A model generated the notes under the pieces. The model was not told where the DNA came from. It worked only from the letters and a program-made list of their open reading frames with translations, and did not search any database. This document shows, piece by piece, positions 22,225 through 34,534 of a DNA stretch of 64,000 nucleotides. The translations under genes were made by a program, and so were the position numbers. Numbering within the stretch: the stretch's first letter is position 1; each line of letters starts with the position of its first letter. The stretch comes from Locusta migratoria (Eukaryota; Arthropoda; Insecta; Orthoptera; Acrididae): assembly GCA_026315105.1 (NCBI GenBank), contig CM048744.1, positions 979,159,721 to 979,223,720 of the forward strand. The letters are read 5' to 3'.

Positions 22225-22418
22225 CAATGACTTCAGTCGTGTTGTTGCTGAGGAGTACCTGAAATATTTCAATTTTGAGGGTGACACGCTAGATATAGCC
22301 CTTCGTAAGTTCCTAAAACAGTTCAGTTTGACAGGAGAGACGCAGGAGCGGGAAAGAGTTCTTGTTCATTTTTCAAAACGGTACCTTGACTGCAATCCTG
22401 GCACATTTAACTCTCAAG
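22225..22418 (+). CDS. Efa6: Efa6/PSD exon B: Sec7 domain with glutamic finger
   Basis: This exon encodes about 65 residues in the middle of the Sec7 domain: NDFSRVVAEEYLKYFNF, then LDIALRKFLKQFSL, TGETQERERVLVHFSKRYLD and CNPGTFNSQ. The Glu in GETQ is the expected glutamic finger that ejects GDP from Arf6 in Sec7 proteins and is intact. The acceptor is TTTTTCAG, ending at 22224; the donor is CAAG|GTAAC after 22418. The exon begins in phase 2 (C completes Asn) and ends in phase 1 (G joins AC to give Asp), giving SQDAVHTLTC across the junction, as expected for the family. No stops or frame breaks occur. Confidence 0.95.
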
Positions 22419-22475
22419 GTAACAAAATTTTTTTCGCACATTTATGAAATGGGTATGGTTTAGTTTTAACACTCT

Positions 22476-22529
<54 letters not shown>

Positions 22530-23089
22530 CTATTCCCTCCCCCCCCCCTCCACCCTCTTTGCCAGTTTAATGCAGCTTTAATTTGTTGACAGTGAGAATG
22601 CAGTATTCTTATCTGTATTTCATTGAGTGTGAAACTTACAATAAATATGTTTCTGTACCTGGCAGTCTTATTTACTGATTCCATAGATGACTCATTGGCT
22701 ATTGCTGCTCAAGAGTCACTATTGATGTTTCATACTCTTAAAGAATACATTAATTTGGAAGGGGAAACACTATAGCTTCATAAAATGTTAAGTGCCCTAT
22801 GGTTTTTTTTGTTTCTGTGGTGTGGCTGGTTAAGCCCAAAGGATATACAGTATGCAGAATAAATAGTAGCTGAAAGAACTTGTCATAATCTCAACTTCGA
22901 TATCCCAGAGATTTTTAGTGCTTTTTTCTTGGTTGCAAGTAACATATATTTATGAAAAGTTAAATGGCAAATTCTCATTTAGTAATAGTTCACTGATTGT
23001 TATTTACAAAAGTTACATCTGCAATTTATATTAGTGAAATATTTGAGGAAGAAGCTCCATTATAGCTTATGTAAGACAGTAGTAAAGTA
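22419..23089. other. Intron with (TG)n and poly-C, otherwise unrecognised
   Basis: A (GT)n run of about 25 units lies at 22479-22528, followed by a C-rich tract at about 22536-22555. No recognisable Penelope boxes flank this one. No gene is present. Confidence 0.5.
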
Positions 23090-25815
23090 AAACAATAATT
23101 AGGTAATGAAGATTTCATATTACCAATATAGTAATAGGACAGTTTACACCTCACTGCAAAGAGGTGACAACAAGCTGCGACAGAAACACAAAAAGACTCA
23201 CATATACAACACTTCCAGCTATCGGCCATGGCCATCTTCAGAAATATGAACATTTATGCAATGAAACAGGCACGCAACACAGACAAACAACCATTATCTC
23301 CTTCGAATCGGGCTCTGCAGTGTTGAAATAGAGGAGGAGAGGTGGGATAGGAAGGTTGCACCAAGGTGTCGGCGATGCGTACTGCACAACCTTCCAGAGT
23401 ATGTACATATTAGATGGGATGAACAATATGCAGTTTATGGTTGGAGTGGGGAGGTGGGTGAGTGGAGGAAAATATAAAATAAAATAATTACACACCCAAA
23501 CACATGCATACACCACTCAAAATAGTAGAGGTTTAGGATATTGACATGTGGGAACTGTTGGGTGTGGAAAAAAGGGAAATTATCATAGGTTGAGACCTGC
23601 ATAATTTTGGGATTGAGAATGTACTTGTAACATCACCGTTGCGTCCACCTAATCCTCGATGGGCGAAGTTGCCATTACATTCTATTTTATGCTTAATCAT
23701 TTAATAATTGTTCCAATGATTTGACGGTATGGGATGCGGACAATTACTAGGTTGATCCATAACAGTAAACTTTGTTAACTTCCTTTGTTATGGAATGACA
23801 AATGTTAAAATCTCTTCCCTTTAAATACACTGATTAAATAACTGCGTTCCATTACGATGAATGTCTACAAGTCCACACTGAACCGTATGCGATACGATGG
23901 AATGGCAAAAACTTTAGCCACCACTAAACGCAGGTTACGAACTCACTGCCGGCATGCTACCGCCTCGCTCTGCGGTCGGTGGGAGACTGCCGCACACTGG
24001 CCAACAAACAAAGAACATTCCAACCTAAGCATTGTTGCCAGCAGCTCTCGCTGCACACCACCGATAACAATTGTTCGACCAAAACGTACCAAAGAGGTTA
24101 CTAACTTAAAACCCTGTATCCTCACATACTGTAGGGATAACTCCCATATGTGCAGTTCAGAAAAGCTGGTGGTGGGTAGGAGGATCCAGATGGCTCAGGC
24201 AGTGAAGCAGCCATTGAAATCAATCACATGCTCTGCCACATGCTGTGCAACAGGGTTGTCCAACCGGTTTTTAGCTACTGTTTGGCGGTAGTCGTTCATC
24301 CTGATGGACAGCTGGTAAATTACACGGCTGTTCTCACAGGTGGCCTGGCCTTTGATGGCGTAGAATAAGCCTGTGACAGGACTGGTATAGGAAGTGCTGG
24401 GTGGGTGGATTGAACAGGTCTTGTAGTGGGGTCTTCCACAGGGATATAATGCCTGTGGCAGGGGGCTAGGTTGTGGGGTGGCGTAGGTATGGACTAGGAT
24501 GTTATGGAGGTTGGGAAGACAACAGAAAATCACTTCAGAAGAGGTGGAAAGGATCTTGGGCAGGATGTATCTCATTTCTGGGCATTAGGACAGAAAATCA
24601 AAACCTTGACAAAGGATGCAATTCAGTTGCTTGTGTCCAGGGTAGTACTGGGTGACAATGGGAGTGCACTTTTGTGGATGGTTACTGATGGTTGAGAGAG
24701 ATTTTGGGGATGTGTGGGGATATAGCATGGGAGACTACGTCTGAGGAATAGTTTCTGTGAGACCCTCAGCATATTGAGAAAGGGAATTCTTGTCACTGCA
24801 GATACACCATCCACAGGTGCCCAGGCTGTAAGGGAGGGATTTGTTGATGTTGAAAGGATGGTAACTGTCGAAGTGTACGTACTGTTGGTGGTTGGACAGA
24901 AGTGTGGATGGAGCCATCATTGAGGTGGAGATTGACATCTAGGAATGTGGCATGGTGGGTAGAGGAAGACCAGGTGAAGTGGATGGGGGAGAATGAGTTG
25001 AGGTTTTGAAGGAAGGAGGATAGGGTGCTCTGGCCCCGAGTCCAGATCATGAAAATTTATCATCAATAAATCTGAACCAGGCCAGAGGTTTGGGGTTTTC
25101 GGATGCTAGGAAGGATTAATCCAGAGGGCCTATAAAAAGGTAGGCATAGGAGGGTGTCATGTGGGTGCCTATTGCTGTGCCATGGATTTGATGGTAAACT
25201 ATCCACTCAAAGGAAAAGTAGTTGTTAGTTAGGATAAGGTTGGTGACGGTAATTAGGACTGAGGTATAGGGCTTGAATTCAGAGGGACATTGGGGAGGTA
25301 GCGTTCAAGAGTGGCAAGGCCATGGGCGTGTGGGATGTTGGTGTATAGGGAGGTGGCATCCACTGTGACAAGTAGGGATCTAGGAGGTAAAGGGGTGGGG
25401 ATGGTGGAGAGTTGGTGAAGGAAGTGGTTGGTATCCTTAATGTTGGAGGATAGATTTTGGGCAATTTCTTGAAGATGTTGGTCAATGAGAGCTGACATTC
25501 ATTTGGTAGGAGCACAGTAACCAGCTAAAATTTGGTGTGCAGGATTGTTTAGGTTGTCAATTTTGGGGGGGGGGGGGGCATGTAGATGGAGAGTTTGCTG
25601 GGTGCTGTTTGGGTGAGGAGGGAGAGGGATTCAGGGCAGAGCTTCTGGGAGAGTCTGTAGGATTTCAACAGGCATTGGAGATGTTGTTAAACTTTGAGGC
25701 TGGGATCATTCTGGTGGAAGAGTCAAGAGTGTTGGTGGAGCCCTCCTGCCAGGTAGTCACTGTGATCCATAACTACACTGGTGCAACCTTTATCTGTGGT
25801 AAGGATGTTTATGTC
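23090..25815 (-). mobile_element. Penelope-like element, minus, broken
   Basis: A near full-length Penelope-like retroelement reading right to left. The reverse transcriptase starts near 25815 (fragment like TDKG..VVMDHSDYL) and continues with SLLVTVDATSLYTNIPHAHG (about 25310-25380), the conserved A-box of Penelope RTs. It is followed at 24793-25050 by MIWTRGQSTLSSFLQNLNSF and ATFLDVNLH. The GIY-YIG endonuclease region is at 24195-24575, but the stretch holding the YIG motif is deleted. The 3' part and long-repeat boxes lie at 23110-23560, including the core at 23213-23243. Multiple frameshifts are present. It is split by a 501-bp LTR-like insertion and lies back to back with the element that starts at about 25815. 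Confidence 0.85.
23626..24126. mobile_element. Solo-LTR-like insertion (501 bp) inside Penelope
   Basis: The insert begins TGTAACATCACC and ends ATCCTCACA (TG...CA ends) and is flanked by TACT at 23622-23625 and 24127-24130. Removing insert and one TACT restores the Penelope text GAGAATGTACTGTAGGGATA, which matches the complement of 44760-44780 (one G/A difference). A 4-bp duplication with TG..CA ends and no coding region is what a solo LTR of a gypsy-type element looks like. A TATA-like TTTAAATAC occurs at about 23820. No second LTR or primer-binding site was seen. The orientation is unknown. Confidence 0.78.
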
Positions 25816-27165
25816 GGGTTCAAGTTTATTGATGATATTTTCATGATCTGGACTCAGGGCAAGGACATACTATCTTCCTTCCTCCAAAACCTCAACTCCT
25901 TCTTCCCCCTCCACTTTACTTGGGCTTTCTCAATCTACCATGCCACTTTCCTGGATGTCAACTTCCACTTCACTGATGGCTCCATCCACACTTCCGTCCA
26001 CATTAAACCTACCAACCACCAACAGTACCTACACTTTGACAGCTGCCATCCACTCCACATCTAAAAATCCCTCACAGCCTGGCTCTCCGTAGACGGTGTA
26101 TCTGCAGTGACAAGAATTCCCTCTCTCAGTATGCTGAGGGTCTCACAAAGGCCATCACAGACAGAAAGTACCCCACAGACCTAGTCCGTAAACAGATCTA
26201 CCGTGCCATATCCCCACACATCCCAAATCTTCCCTCTACTGCCAGTAACCATCCACAAAAGTGCACTCTCCTTAACACCCAGTGGTACCTTGGACTCGAA
26301 CAACTAAATTGCATTCTTCACCAAGGTTTTGATTTTCTGTCCTCATGCCCCAGAAATGAGACATCCTGCCCTAGAATCTTCCCATCCCTCCTAAAGTGGT
26401 GTTCCATCAAACTCCCAACCTCCATAACATCCTAGTCCATCACTATGCTACCCCGGAACTAAGTGGAGGGATCGTATCCCTGTGGATGACCTCACTGCAA
26501 GACCTGCCCAGTCCACCCACCCAGCACTTCTGCAGTCCTGTTACAGGCTTATTCTACCCCATCAAAGGACAGGCCACCTGTGAGAGAAGCCTTGTAATTT
26601 ACCAGCTCTGCTGCAATCACTGTGCAGCTTTCTGTATTGGCATGACCACTAACCAGCTGTTTATGAGAACGAATAGCTACTGCCCAACTGTGTCCAAAAA
26701 CTAGGTGGACCACCATGTGGCACAGCATGCGGTAGAGCGTATGCTCGATTTCAGTGGCTGCTTCACAACCCGGGCCATCTGGATCGTCCCACCCACCACC
26801 AGCTTTTCAGAACTGCACAGGTGGGAGTTATTCCTACAGTACATTCTCTGATCTCAAAATTATCCAGGCCTTAACCTATGATGATGTCCATTTTTACTGC
26901 CCATCTAATATGTACATACTCTGGAAGGCTGTGCTGTATCTATTGCGACCACCGTGATACAACCTTCCCATTCAAAGGAGGTGTCGGTTGTGTGACTGTG
27001 TTTGTGTGCCAGTGTGATTGTTCTATTTTCTGAAGAAGGCCATGGCCAATAGCTGAAAGTGTTTTTTATGTGCCTGTTGCAGCTTTTCGCCACATCTTTG
27101 TGGTGAGTTGTAAACTGTCCTATTACTATATTTTTAATTCCAACCTGGACTTTCCATTATTAAAT
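25816..27165 (+). mobile_element. Penelope-like element, plus, 5' truncated
   Basis: It starts within the reverse transcriptase at FKFIDDIFMIWTQGKDI (about 25820; the DD active-site box is present), continues LSSFLQNLNSFF and ATFLDVNFHFTDGS, and after frame breaks reaches the GIY-YIG endonuclease at about 26390-26710 (CCNHCAAFCIGMTTNQL, with Cys replacing Tyr of the YIG motif). The 3' long-repeat boxes are at 27030-27160: CTGAAGA - GGCCATGGCC - CTGAAAG, then GTGGTGAGTTGTAAACTGTC and CCAACCTGGACTTTCC. It has stops and frameshifts. It is divergently oriented from the neighbouring minus-strand copy, with a junction near 25815. Confidence 0.85.
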
Positions 27166-27689
27166 TTCATATTACGTTATATAACTTATTCTTTAATGTT
27201 TCTTATACATTTTTATGCATTTTTTGCGAGAATAATTCAAAAATCCTCTGTGGGAGAAGGAGAACTTACTGTTAATTTGATGTCAATCTAACAATGTAAA
27301 GTCCAATTTGAAATGTCAATACAGAATTCCATTAACTAAAATGACTTTTATTTACATAAACATCTTGACTGTCTACATACCCACCAGATCATAAATCATC
27401 TGAAGGAGACAATAATTTGTGCAAAATTAGATAATGTTCAAATATAGATAAATTTTCAGATATACAGAAGTCCTTATTTTTTTTCGCTGTACTTTTTTAC
27501 TTGTCATTAAAAAAATATGAACACTGAGTATGAAAGTCGGGCAACTTTGCTTCTGGGCACTACTGGCAACCTTGCAACAAGGTTCAGGAAAACAGATCTC
27601 ACTGAGAATTTTCTTCATAGTGCTTTCTCATATTCTTTGAATAATTGTAGTACAGTTCTGAGAATAAAACAAACATATTTGGATACATG
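27166..27689. other. Intronic stretch, nothing recognised
   Basis: AT-rich sequence between a Penelope element and a Jockey-like LINE, with no coding region or known repeat end. Confidence 0.45.
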
Positions 27690-28560
27690 ATATCCTGTCA
27701 GAAAGACAGTGCATTGTAATTGACAGCAAATCATAGAGTAGAACAGAAGTGATAACTAGTGTCCCCCAGGAAAGTGTTATGGGGCCCCTACTGTTCCTTA
27801 TTTTTGTATATGATTTAGGGGACCATCCGAGTAGCTCTCTTAGACTGTTGCAGATGATGCCATCATTTATCTGTTAGTAAAGTCACTAGAAGATCAAAAG
27901 CAACTGCAAAATGATTTAGATAAGATATCAGCTTGGTGCAAAAAATGGTAATTGTCCCTTAATTACAGTGTGAGGTCATTCATATGACCACTAAAAGCTC
28001 AAACCTACAGGCCATCAATTCTCCTAAATACCTAGGAGTAACAGTTATGAACAACTTAAGTTTAAAAGAACACACAGAAAATATAATAGGGAGACGAACC
28101 AAAGTGTCCTATTTTGGAGTATTGCTGTGCAGTGTGGAATCCCCACCTAGTGGAACTGACAAATGATTTAGAGAAAGTTCAGAGAAGGGCAACTTGATTT
28201 GTTTTATCGCAATATAGAGGAGAGAGTGCCATGAATGTAATGCACGCGTTGCTGTGGAAATCATTAAAACAAAGGCTTTATTCTTTGCTGCGAGATCTAT
28301 TTGCAAAATTTTGGTCACCAACTTTCTCTTCCAGATGTGAACATTTTTTGTTAGCACCCACCTACACATGATCATCAGGGTAAAATAACAGAAATCACAT
28401 TGAAAACTGAAAGATTTAGGTGCTCCTTTTTCCCCACGAGCTATCAGAGAATGGAACTGTAGAGAAATATCATGAAAGTGGTTCGATAAACCCCCTACCG
28501 TGCACTTCAATGTGACTTGCAGAGTATCTATGTAGATATAGATATAGATGTGGAATGTCA
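27690..28560 (+). mobile_element. Jockey-like LINE, RT C-half and 3' end
   Basis: At about 27755 the frame reads VPQESVMGPLLFLIFVYDL (the usual GVPQGSVLGPLLF box with changes), then ADDAIIYLL (YADD box without Tyr), SAWCKKW, and further blocks with frame breaks. The end at about 28500-28560 carries CTTGCAGAGTATCTATGTAG then GATATAGATATAGATGT, the short-unit tail typical of this LINE group. It is 5' truncated and dead. Confidence 0.75.
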
Positions 28561-28764
28561 TCTCATATTTTGTCCTTCAGAACAGTTCTCGGTGTAATAC
28601 CATTTGATTGTAGTACTGCCTTTATTGAACAAATGCTCCTTTATTGATCACAGTAAAGAATAGCTTTCGTAAATGACATTCTTTGACACTATTATTAATT
28701 CATATGTAGAATGATAACAGTGTATTTGAAATGGAAATCTGGGATGCAATAACATCATTTTGAA

Positions 28765-29262
28765 AAGTAGTGGAGTGGAAGGGCTTACCTTAGGGGGAAA
28801 AAAAGGAAGGTAAACAAATTCACACCCACCCACACACATATACACACGCAAACACACCTAGGCAGACATTTGTAGAAAGCAAAGAAGTTGTACAGAGATG
28901 CCACTTAAGGCAGAGGCTCTGTCCACAGAACCGAGGCACCCACCAGAAAAGTCTCCTTCTATAACATAATATACATAAGCACAGGCTCGTAGATAGTCAC
29001 AAAAAAACACACAACACCCACAAACACAACATTCAAGCTTTCGTGACTGTTGGTCGCTTCTTCAGGAAAAGAGGAAGGAAGAAGGGGGAAAAGGGAAGGA
29101 TGCGGGTGTTAAGGGAGTGGAAGAGGAGTCATTCCAATCGTGGGAGTGGAAGGACTTTTCTTAAGGGGGAAAAAGAGAAGGTAAAAAAGCGTGCACCCCC
29201 CCCCCCCACACACACACATAAACACGCAAACACACCAAGGTAGACATTTTTAGAAAGCAAAA
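28765..29262 (-). mobile_element. Two Penelope long-repeat fragments, minus
   Basis: About 28765-28980 and 29034-29262 each contain the minus-strand Penelope 3' region (+ wording GGAAGGGCTTACCTTAGGGG or GGAAGGACTTTTCTTAAGGG, CA-rich stretch, AGGCAGACATTTGTAGAAAG). The second also carries the hammerhead-like core at 29034-29066 (minus CTGAAGA - hairpin GCGACC/GTCAC - GAAAGCTTG). The second fragment abuts directly, in opposite orientation, a plus-strand Penelope coding fragment at 29262. Confidence 0.75.
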
Positions 29263-29995
29263 CTTTTTGGGACTGGAGCGGACTCTGAATGTGGCTCTCC
29301 AGAAAGGATACAACTTCCTTAAAACCTGCTGCGAAACGAGATCCATCCTTTGTGACATCCTTCCCACTCCACCGAGAGTGTCTTTCTGCCTACCACCTAA
29401 CCTTCATAACCTCCTAGTCCATCCCTATGAAATCCCCAAACCACCTTCCCTACCCTCTGGCTCCTACTCATGTAACCACCCCTTTTGTAAAACCTGCTCT
29501 GTGCACCCTTCCACCACTAGTTACTCCAATCCCTTAACCCGGAAGGTGTACACTATCAATGGCAGAGCCACTTGCAATAGCACCCACGTGATTTACCAAC
29601 TGACACGCCTGCACTGTGAAGCGTTCTATGTGGGAATGACCAGCAACAAACTGTCCATTCGCATGAACGGTCACAGGCAGACAGTGTTTGTTGGAAATGA
29701 GGATCACCCTGTCGCTAAACATGCCTTGGTGCACTGCCAGTACATCTTGGCAAAGTGTTACACTGTCTGGGTTATCTGGATACTTCCCACCGACACCAAC
29801 CTTTCAGAACTCCGGAGATGGAAATCTGCCCTTTAGCATATTCTCTCTTCCTGTAGCCCACCTGGTCTCAACCTCTGCTAAATTCAAATTTCTGCCCACC
29901 ATTCTTTAACATCTTTGCCTCTGTGCTCTGGACAGAGCCTCTGTCTCAACTATTATCTCTGTCCAACTTCTTTGCTTGCTACAGATGTCTACCTT

Positions 29996-30057
<62 letters not shown>

Positions 30058-30260
30058 TTTTTTTTGTGAGCTTGTTTCCCTTCCATTTTTTCCCCTAAGG
30101 TAAGTCCTTCCACTCCCGGGATTGGAATGATTCCTCGTCCACTCCCTTAAAACTCGCATCCTGTCCTTTTTCCCCCTCCTTCCTTTCTCTTCTCCTGATG
30201 AAGCGGCCAATGTATATATATTTGAAGTACACAAAACCTCACTCTGAAATATATTTACAT
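29263..30260 (+). mobile_element. Penelope-like element, plus: GIY-YIG region and long repeat
   Basis: The open frame at 29267-29836 (189 codons) begins at GLERTLNVALQKGYNFLK and carries the endonuclease: THVIYQLTRLHCEAFYVGMT then SNKLSIRMNGHRQTVF. YVG stands in the YIG position; the Arg, His and downstream region are kept. The RT is absent, so the copy is 5' truncated. Downstream 3' sequence holds (GT)n at 29998-30053, CCTAAGGTAAGTCCTTCCAC and the core CTGATGA at 30195, after which the hairpin decays. The frame is unusually open for this window, which suggests a relatively young copy. Confidence 0.85.
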
Positions 30261-31216
30261 ACATGTACAGGTCATACTCGTTATCATGGCACTCTGTGAT
30301 CTGTGGAAGTTGGCTGAGTTTGTGTGTCCATGGAATGTTTATGCTCTCTACCAGTCTTACCTCGCAACAGCATTATACGCCATAGACATCCTCAGTATAT
30401 TGTTGTTTCATGCTTGGTGTTGGGTATTGATTATTGTCTTCCACTTAGTTATATGTAATGCATTGGCTTCCTGAAGTCTCGTTGAATTGCAGCTGTAGTA
30501 AATAGTTGTAATTACATAACAAGAGGCAAAGATGAATTCGATAAAGAAATGTACAGAACAAATCTATATAAAAGGTGCCCTACATCAACAAATACTTCTA
30601 TTCATTGGTTTGCCTGAAGCGTATTTCAGAATATTGGAAGTGGAACTTACACATTAAATTAAATATGATCCATGAAATTTCTAAAGTAATACACATTCTA
30701 ATGTTTGGTGTAATGATCCACATGATGGCACATTATGAATAGTCTGTAATTGTTAAATAATTACAAGATGGTATGATTGAGACTTTTATGACAATTGGAA
30801 TGGTAGCTGAATCGTTAGCTTCATTGCCTTTAGTGGGGAAGGGTACAAGTTTGATTTTGGGTCCACTTCATTTATTTCTAATTTGGGGAAGTATGCTAGG
30901 GGGTCCATTCAGCCCCTTTGTGGATAGATGATGAGCAGCAGCTTTGATAAAGAAGCAGCTGCACAGAGAAGCCCCCCCCCCCCTCCCCCTTAAACCTGTT
31001 TCACAGACAGTTTACTAATACTCCACTCCACAAACTTGGAAAATAATATTATTGTAGGACATGTAATTGAGGGGATATGGTGTCATAAGGATTGAACTGC
31101 ATTACAATGAAACGAAAATGGATAGAGAGTAAGGTAGAAGGCAATGGACAGAGAGGGAAGAGATTTCCTAACATAAGAAAGGAAATAATGCACGCCCATG
31201 CCAGATTGGAAACAAA

Positions 31217-31266
<50 letters not shown>

Positions 31267-31747
31267 ATGCACAAGCACTTTCCTGTACCCTTACTTTATT
31301 GCATCCAAAGCTTCATCTCCCACACCCATCTGTCAGTCTCTTTATGCTTTGTTAGACAGTGTGGTTTTATTCCCACCTTTTCTTGCATCCCCCCCCCCCA
31401 CCACCCCCTTTCTACTCCATTCCATTTTACTCTCTTGAGTTAGGCTGTAGCAGCCAATGATAGTGATTCATGCATGCATGCATGAACTGTGATTGAGTAT
31501 TGCATGTGATGAAGTCTGTGGTTGGAAATGTAAGTTGTGTGAATGTCTTTGTCTTTTCTAAATGCCTGTCACTGGATCAGTGGCCATATTACTGTTATTA
31601 TTATTAGTAGTAGTACTATTATTAATACACCCTTATCGTGATTACATTAACCTATTATGTAACTTCCAGGAACTTTATCTTGAGAGTTATTGTTATACTA
31701 ATTTCATTTACAGTTTCAAAATGTATATACAATTATTGTTTTAACAG
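30261..31747. other. Intron, with (GT)n and poly-C tracts
   Basis: Unrecognised intronic DNA. A poly-C run lies at about 30971-30980, (GT)n of about 24 units at 31217-31264, and poly-C at 31389-31397. It ends in the acceptor TTTTAACAG at 31747. Confidence 0.5.
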
Positions 31748-31940
31748 ACGCTGTTCACACTCTGACATGTGCCATAATGCTCCTCAACACGGATCTTCAT
31801 GGCCAAAATATTGGTCGAAAGATGACGTGTACGGAATTCATTGAAAATCTTTCAGAACTAAATGATGGCGACAATTTCCCAAGAGAAGTCCTCAAGCAGC
31901 TGTACCAGGCTATTAAATCTTATCCACTCGAATGGGCATT
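31748..31940 (+). CDS. Efa6: Efa6/PSD exon C: end of Sec7 domain
   Basis: This exon encodes about 65 residues: AVHTLTCAIMLLNTDLHGQN then IGRKMTCTEFIENLSELNDG, DNFPREVLKQLYQAIKSYPL and EWAL. The MLLNTDLHG block is the second invariant Sec7 motif that contacts Arf switch regions. The acceptor ends at 31747 and the donor GTAAGT starts at 31941. It starts in phase 1 and ends in phase 2 (TT joins A to make Leu). With exons A and B it completes a full Sec7 domain of about 190 residues. All sites look functional. Confidence 0.96.
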
Positions 31941-33340
31941 GTAAGTAACAATAAACTAACAAATATTTAGCTCTACATGTTGTGGACATCACATACAATT
32001 AGTTTCCATATTTTCTTGTGTCTGTGGTAAGACCAATAGACACTAGAGGGCAAAAATATTTCAGTAATTCAGAATTTATGTCCATTTGGTGTAGATGAAA
32101 AAATTTTAAAAATTAAGGTTAAAAATGTAATTTCCTTTTAGGTAAGTATAACATGTCGAACAAGCAAAGAAAGAAAACTTTTTAGATTAAGTCAGTTATA
32201 GAATGTTGAAATATAGAAGCATATTTAGATCTGGAAAGTATTCCATGAACATTGTCTCCAGTGTGATGAATTTTTCCTAACATTTGAAAGTATCTGACAG
32301 AATTATAGCCAGAGCAATTTCACAATTTAGAAGGGGAAATAAAAAGTCAAGAATGAAGTCATTTTTCATTCTGTGAGAAATGTGAATTCACCATTGCATG
32401 CAAAAGCAAAACACACCCTGTATGAGATGAAAGAGGCTCACTGTTTCCAGGCTGACCAGAGAAACAAAGACTCTTGTGCCACTCCACATTAGCTTTGTTA
32501 TGCTTGGAATTGAGTGTTATTCAACATTAATAATAATATAAGTTTTAATTCTTACTTTCTGGTGATGTTCACAGTATGAAAATTATAATTCAGTTATTTG
32601 TTGATTGTTGAGAACTGAAAATGAGAATGGGAGAAGGAAACTAGTATGCTGAAATTAACATTTACACATTCTAAATTTAAATGGGAAAACACAAACACTA
32701 TTTACTTGTGATAATATTGAACAGAAGGCTGTTTTATGCTTTATATTAAGAAAAGAAAGATTGTTGTTAAGATAGTCATATAGTGTAAGAGTTGATTCAT
32801 GTACAGAGCTTGGTCCAGGAGTTTTGTTGATTGTATGAATTGCATTCAGGCATTGCAGTAATTAAGTCTTGCACTGCTGCTATGTAGTTGTAGTCAAGCT
32901 GGTATCAGCTGCTATTCACAAATAGATGAACTTTGCCTCAGCTTGTGCAACCTACAGAGTCATGTTGTGAGGCCAGAAGAGCAGTAATCTAACTGCTAGC
33001 ATTTACACAGCGAGGTTTGCTGCAGTTGAGTTTTCTGTTGCTACAGACTGTTTGTACTTGACTCTTTACAGGCCATTCTTAATTCCCATTGATTGTTATG
33101 CCATTACCAACCCCAAGAAAAATCACACCAACACCTTTAAGTGAATTTTAATGCTTGTGTAAACATCATTTACCAGCTCCAGAGGAAAGTATATTGTGAC
33201 TCAACAGAAAAAAAGTGTATTCCTCCTGGGGAAAAAAGTGTGTCTTCATCCATGAGAAAGAAATATCTAGGAATCATCCCTCCCCCCCCTCCTCCTTGTC
33301 CGCATGTACACTCAGTGAAAAGTTAAAGCTCACGTATGTA
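31941..33340. other. Start of the 20.8-kb intron, nothing recognised
   Basis: AT-rich intronic DNA. No coding domain, SINE head or repeat end was recognised. A poly-C-rich patch lies at 33280-33296. Confidence 0.5.
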
Positions 33341-33655
33341 AATACTCTCAAAAGCAGGGTATTTTCCCAGATGGGCTAAAATATCCTATTATAAAGCCAT
33401 TTCATAACAAAGGGGATAGGTCTGATGTGATCAAAAATTGCCCTCTATCCAAAATTGTTGAAAAAGTAATGTATTCTCAAGTAGCTTCACATAATTGTAA
33501 AAATAAAGTACTAACAAAATGTCAGTTAGGGTTTCAGAAAGGCTTTACAACAGAAAATGTTACATATTCTGTTACTGATCAAATATCAAATGCTCTGAAC
33601 AACTGGACATTACCTGTATTAAGACGAAAAATTCCTAGCAGGAAAAATAAAATAT

Positions 33656-34534
33656 AAAAAATAGACGAAGATTACTCACCAGGCGAAGGAGCACAGGTGT
33701 GACAGCATCACAAATAAATAAATGAATACACACACACACAATCGCAAGCTTTCGCAACCCAGTTGCGTCTTCAGGCAGTAGGGAAGGAGAGGGAAAAGGA
33801 AATGATGAGGGTTTTAAGGAAGGGGGTAAGGAGCCATTCCAATCCCGGGAGAGGAAAGACTTACCTTGGGGGAAAAAATGGAGGGTAAACAAATGCACAC
33901 ATGCCCACACATTCACACAGACACAAGTACACCTAGGCAGACATACTGTAGAAAGCAAAGAAGTTAAGTTATAGAAGTTAAGAAGTTAGACAGAGATACC
34001 ACTTGAGGCAGAGGCTCTGTCCAGAGAACTGATGCAAAGATGTAAAGAAGGTGGGTGGGAATTCAAATTTAGCGGAGGTTGAGACCAGGTGGGCAACGGG
34101 AAGAGAGAATATGCTGAAGGGCTAGTTCCCATCTCCGGAGTTCTGAAGGATTGGTGTCAGTGGGAAGTATCCAGATAACCCGGACGGTGTAGCACTGTGT
34201 CAAGATGTGCTGGCCATGCACCAATGCGTGTTTAGCCACAGGGTGATCCTCGTTACCAACAAACACTGTCTGCCTGTGTCCATTCATGCGAATGGACAGT
34301 TTGTTGCTGGTCATTCCCACATAGAACGCTTCACAGTGCAGGCATGTCAGTTGGTAGATCACGTGGGTACTATCGCAAGTGGCTCTGCCTTTGATCGTGT
34401 ACACCTTCCGGGTTACGGGACTGGAGTAAGTGGTGGTGGAAGGGTGCATAGGGCAGGTTTTACAACGGGGGCGGTTACAAGGGTAGGAGCCAGAAGGTAG
34501 GGAAGGTGGTTTGGGGATTTCATATGGGTGGACT
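33656..34534 (-). mobile_element. Penelope-like element, minus, left arm of a palindrome
   Basis: Minus-strand ORF 34069-34449 carries the GIY-YIG endonuclease (HCEAFYVGMTSNKLSIRMNG, then HRQTVF, HPVAKHALVHGQ) and runs to a normal-looking end (CPPGLNLR and stop). Its 3' region contains CA-rich sequence and the core at 33745-33775 (minus CTGAAGA - CGCAAC/GTTGCG - AAAGCTTG). 34190-34534 is a near-identical inverted copy of 34686-35031. Confidence 0.88.

Noticed and set aside
23857..24291. 144-codon plus-strand frame
   Set aside because: Runs from the LTR-like insertion into the antisense of Penelope; no domain, no splice logic.
34207..34500. 97-codon frame duplicated on both strands (also 34720-35013)
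   Set aside because: Antisense shadow of the Penelope endonuclease palindrome; its duplication reflects the palindrome, not a gene family.
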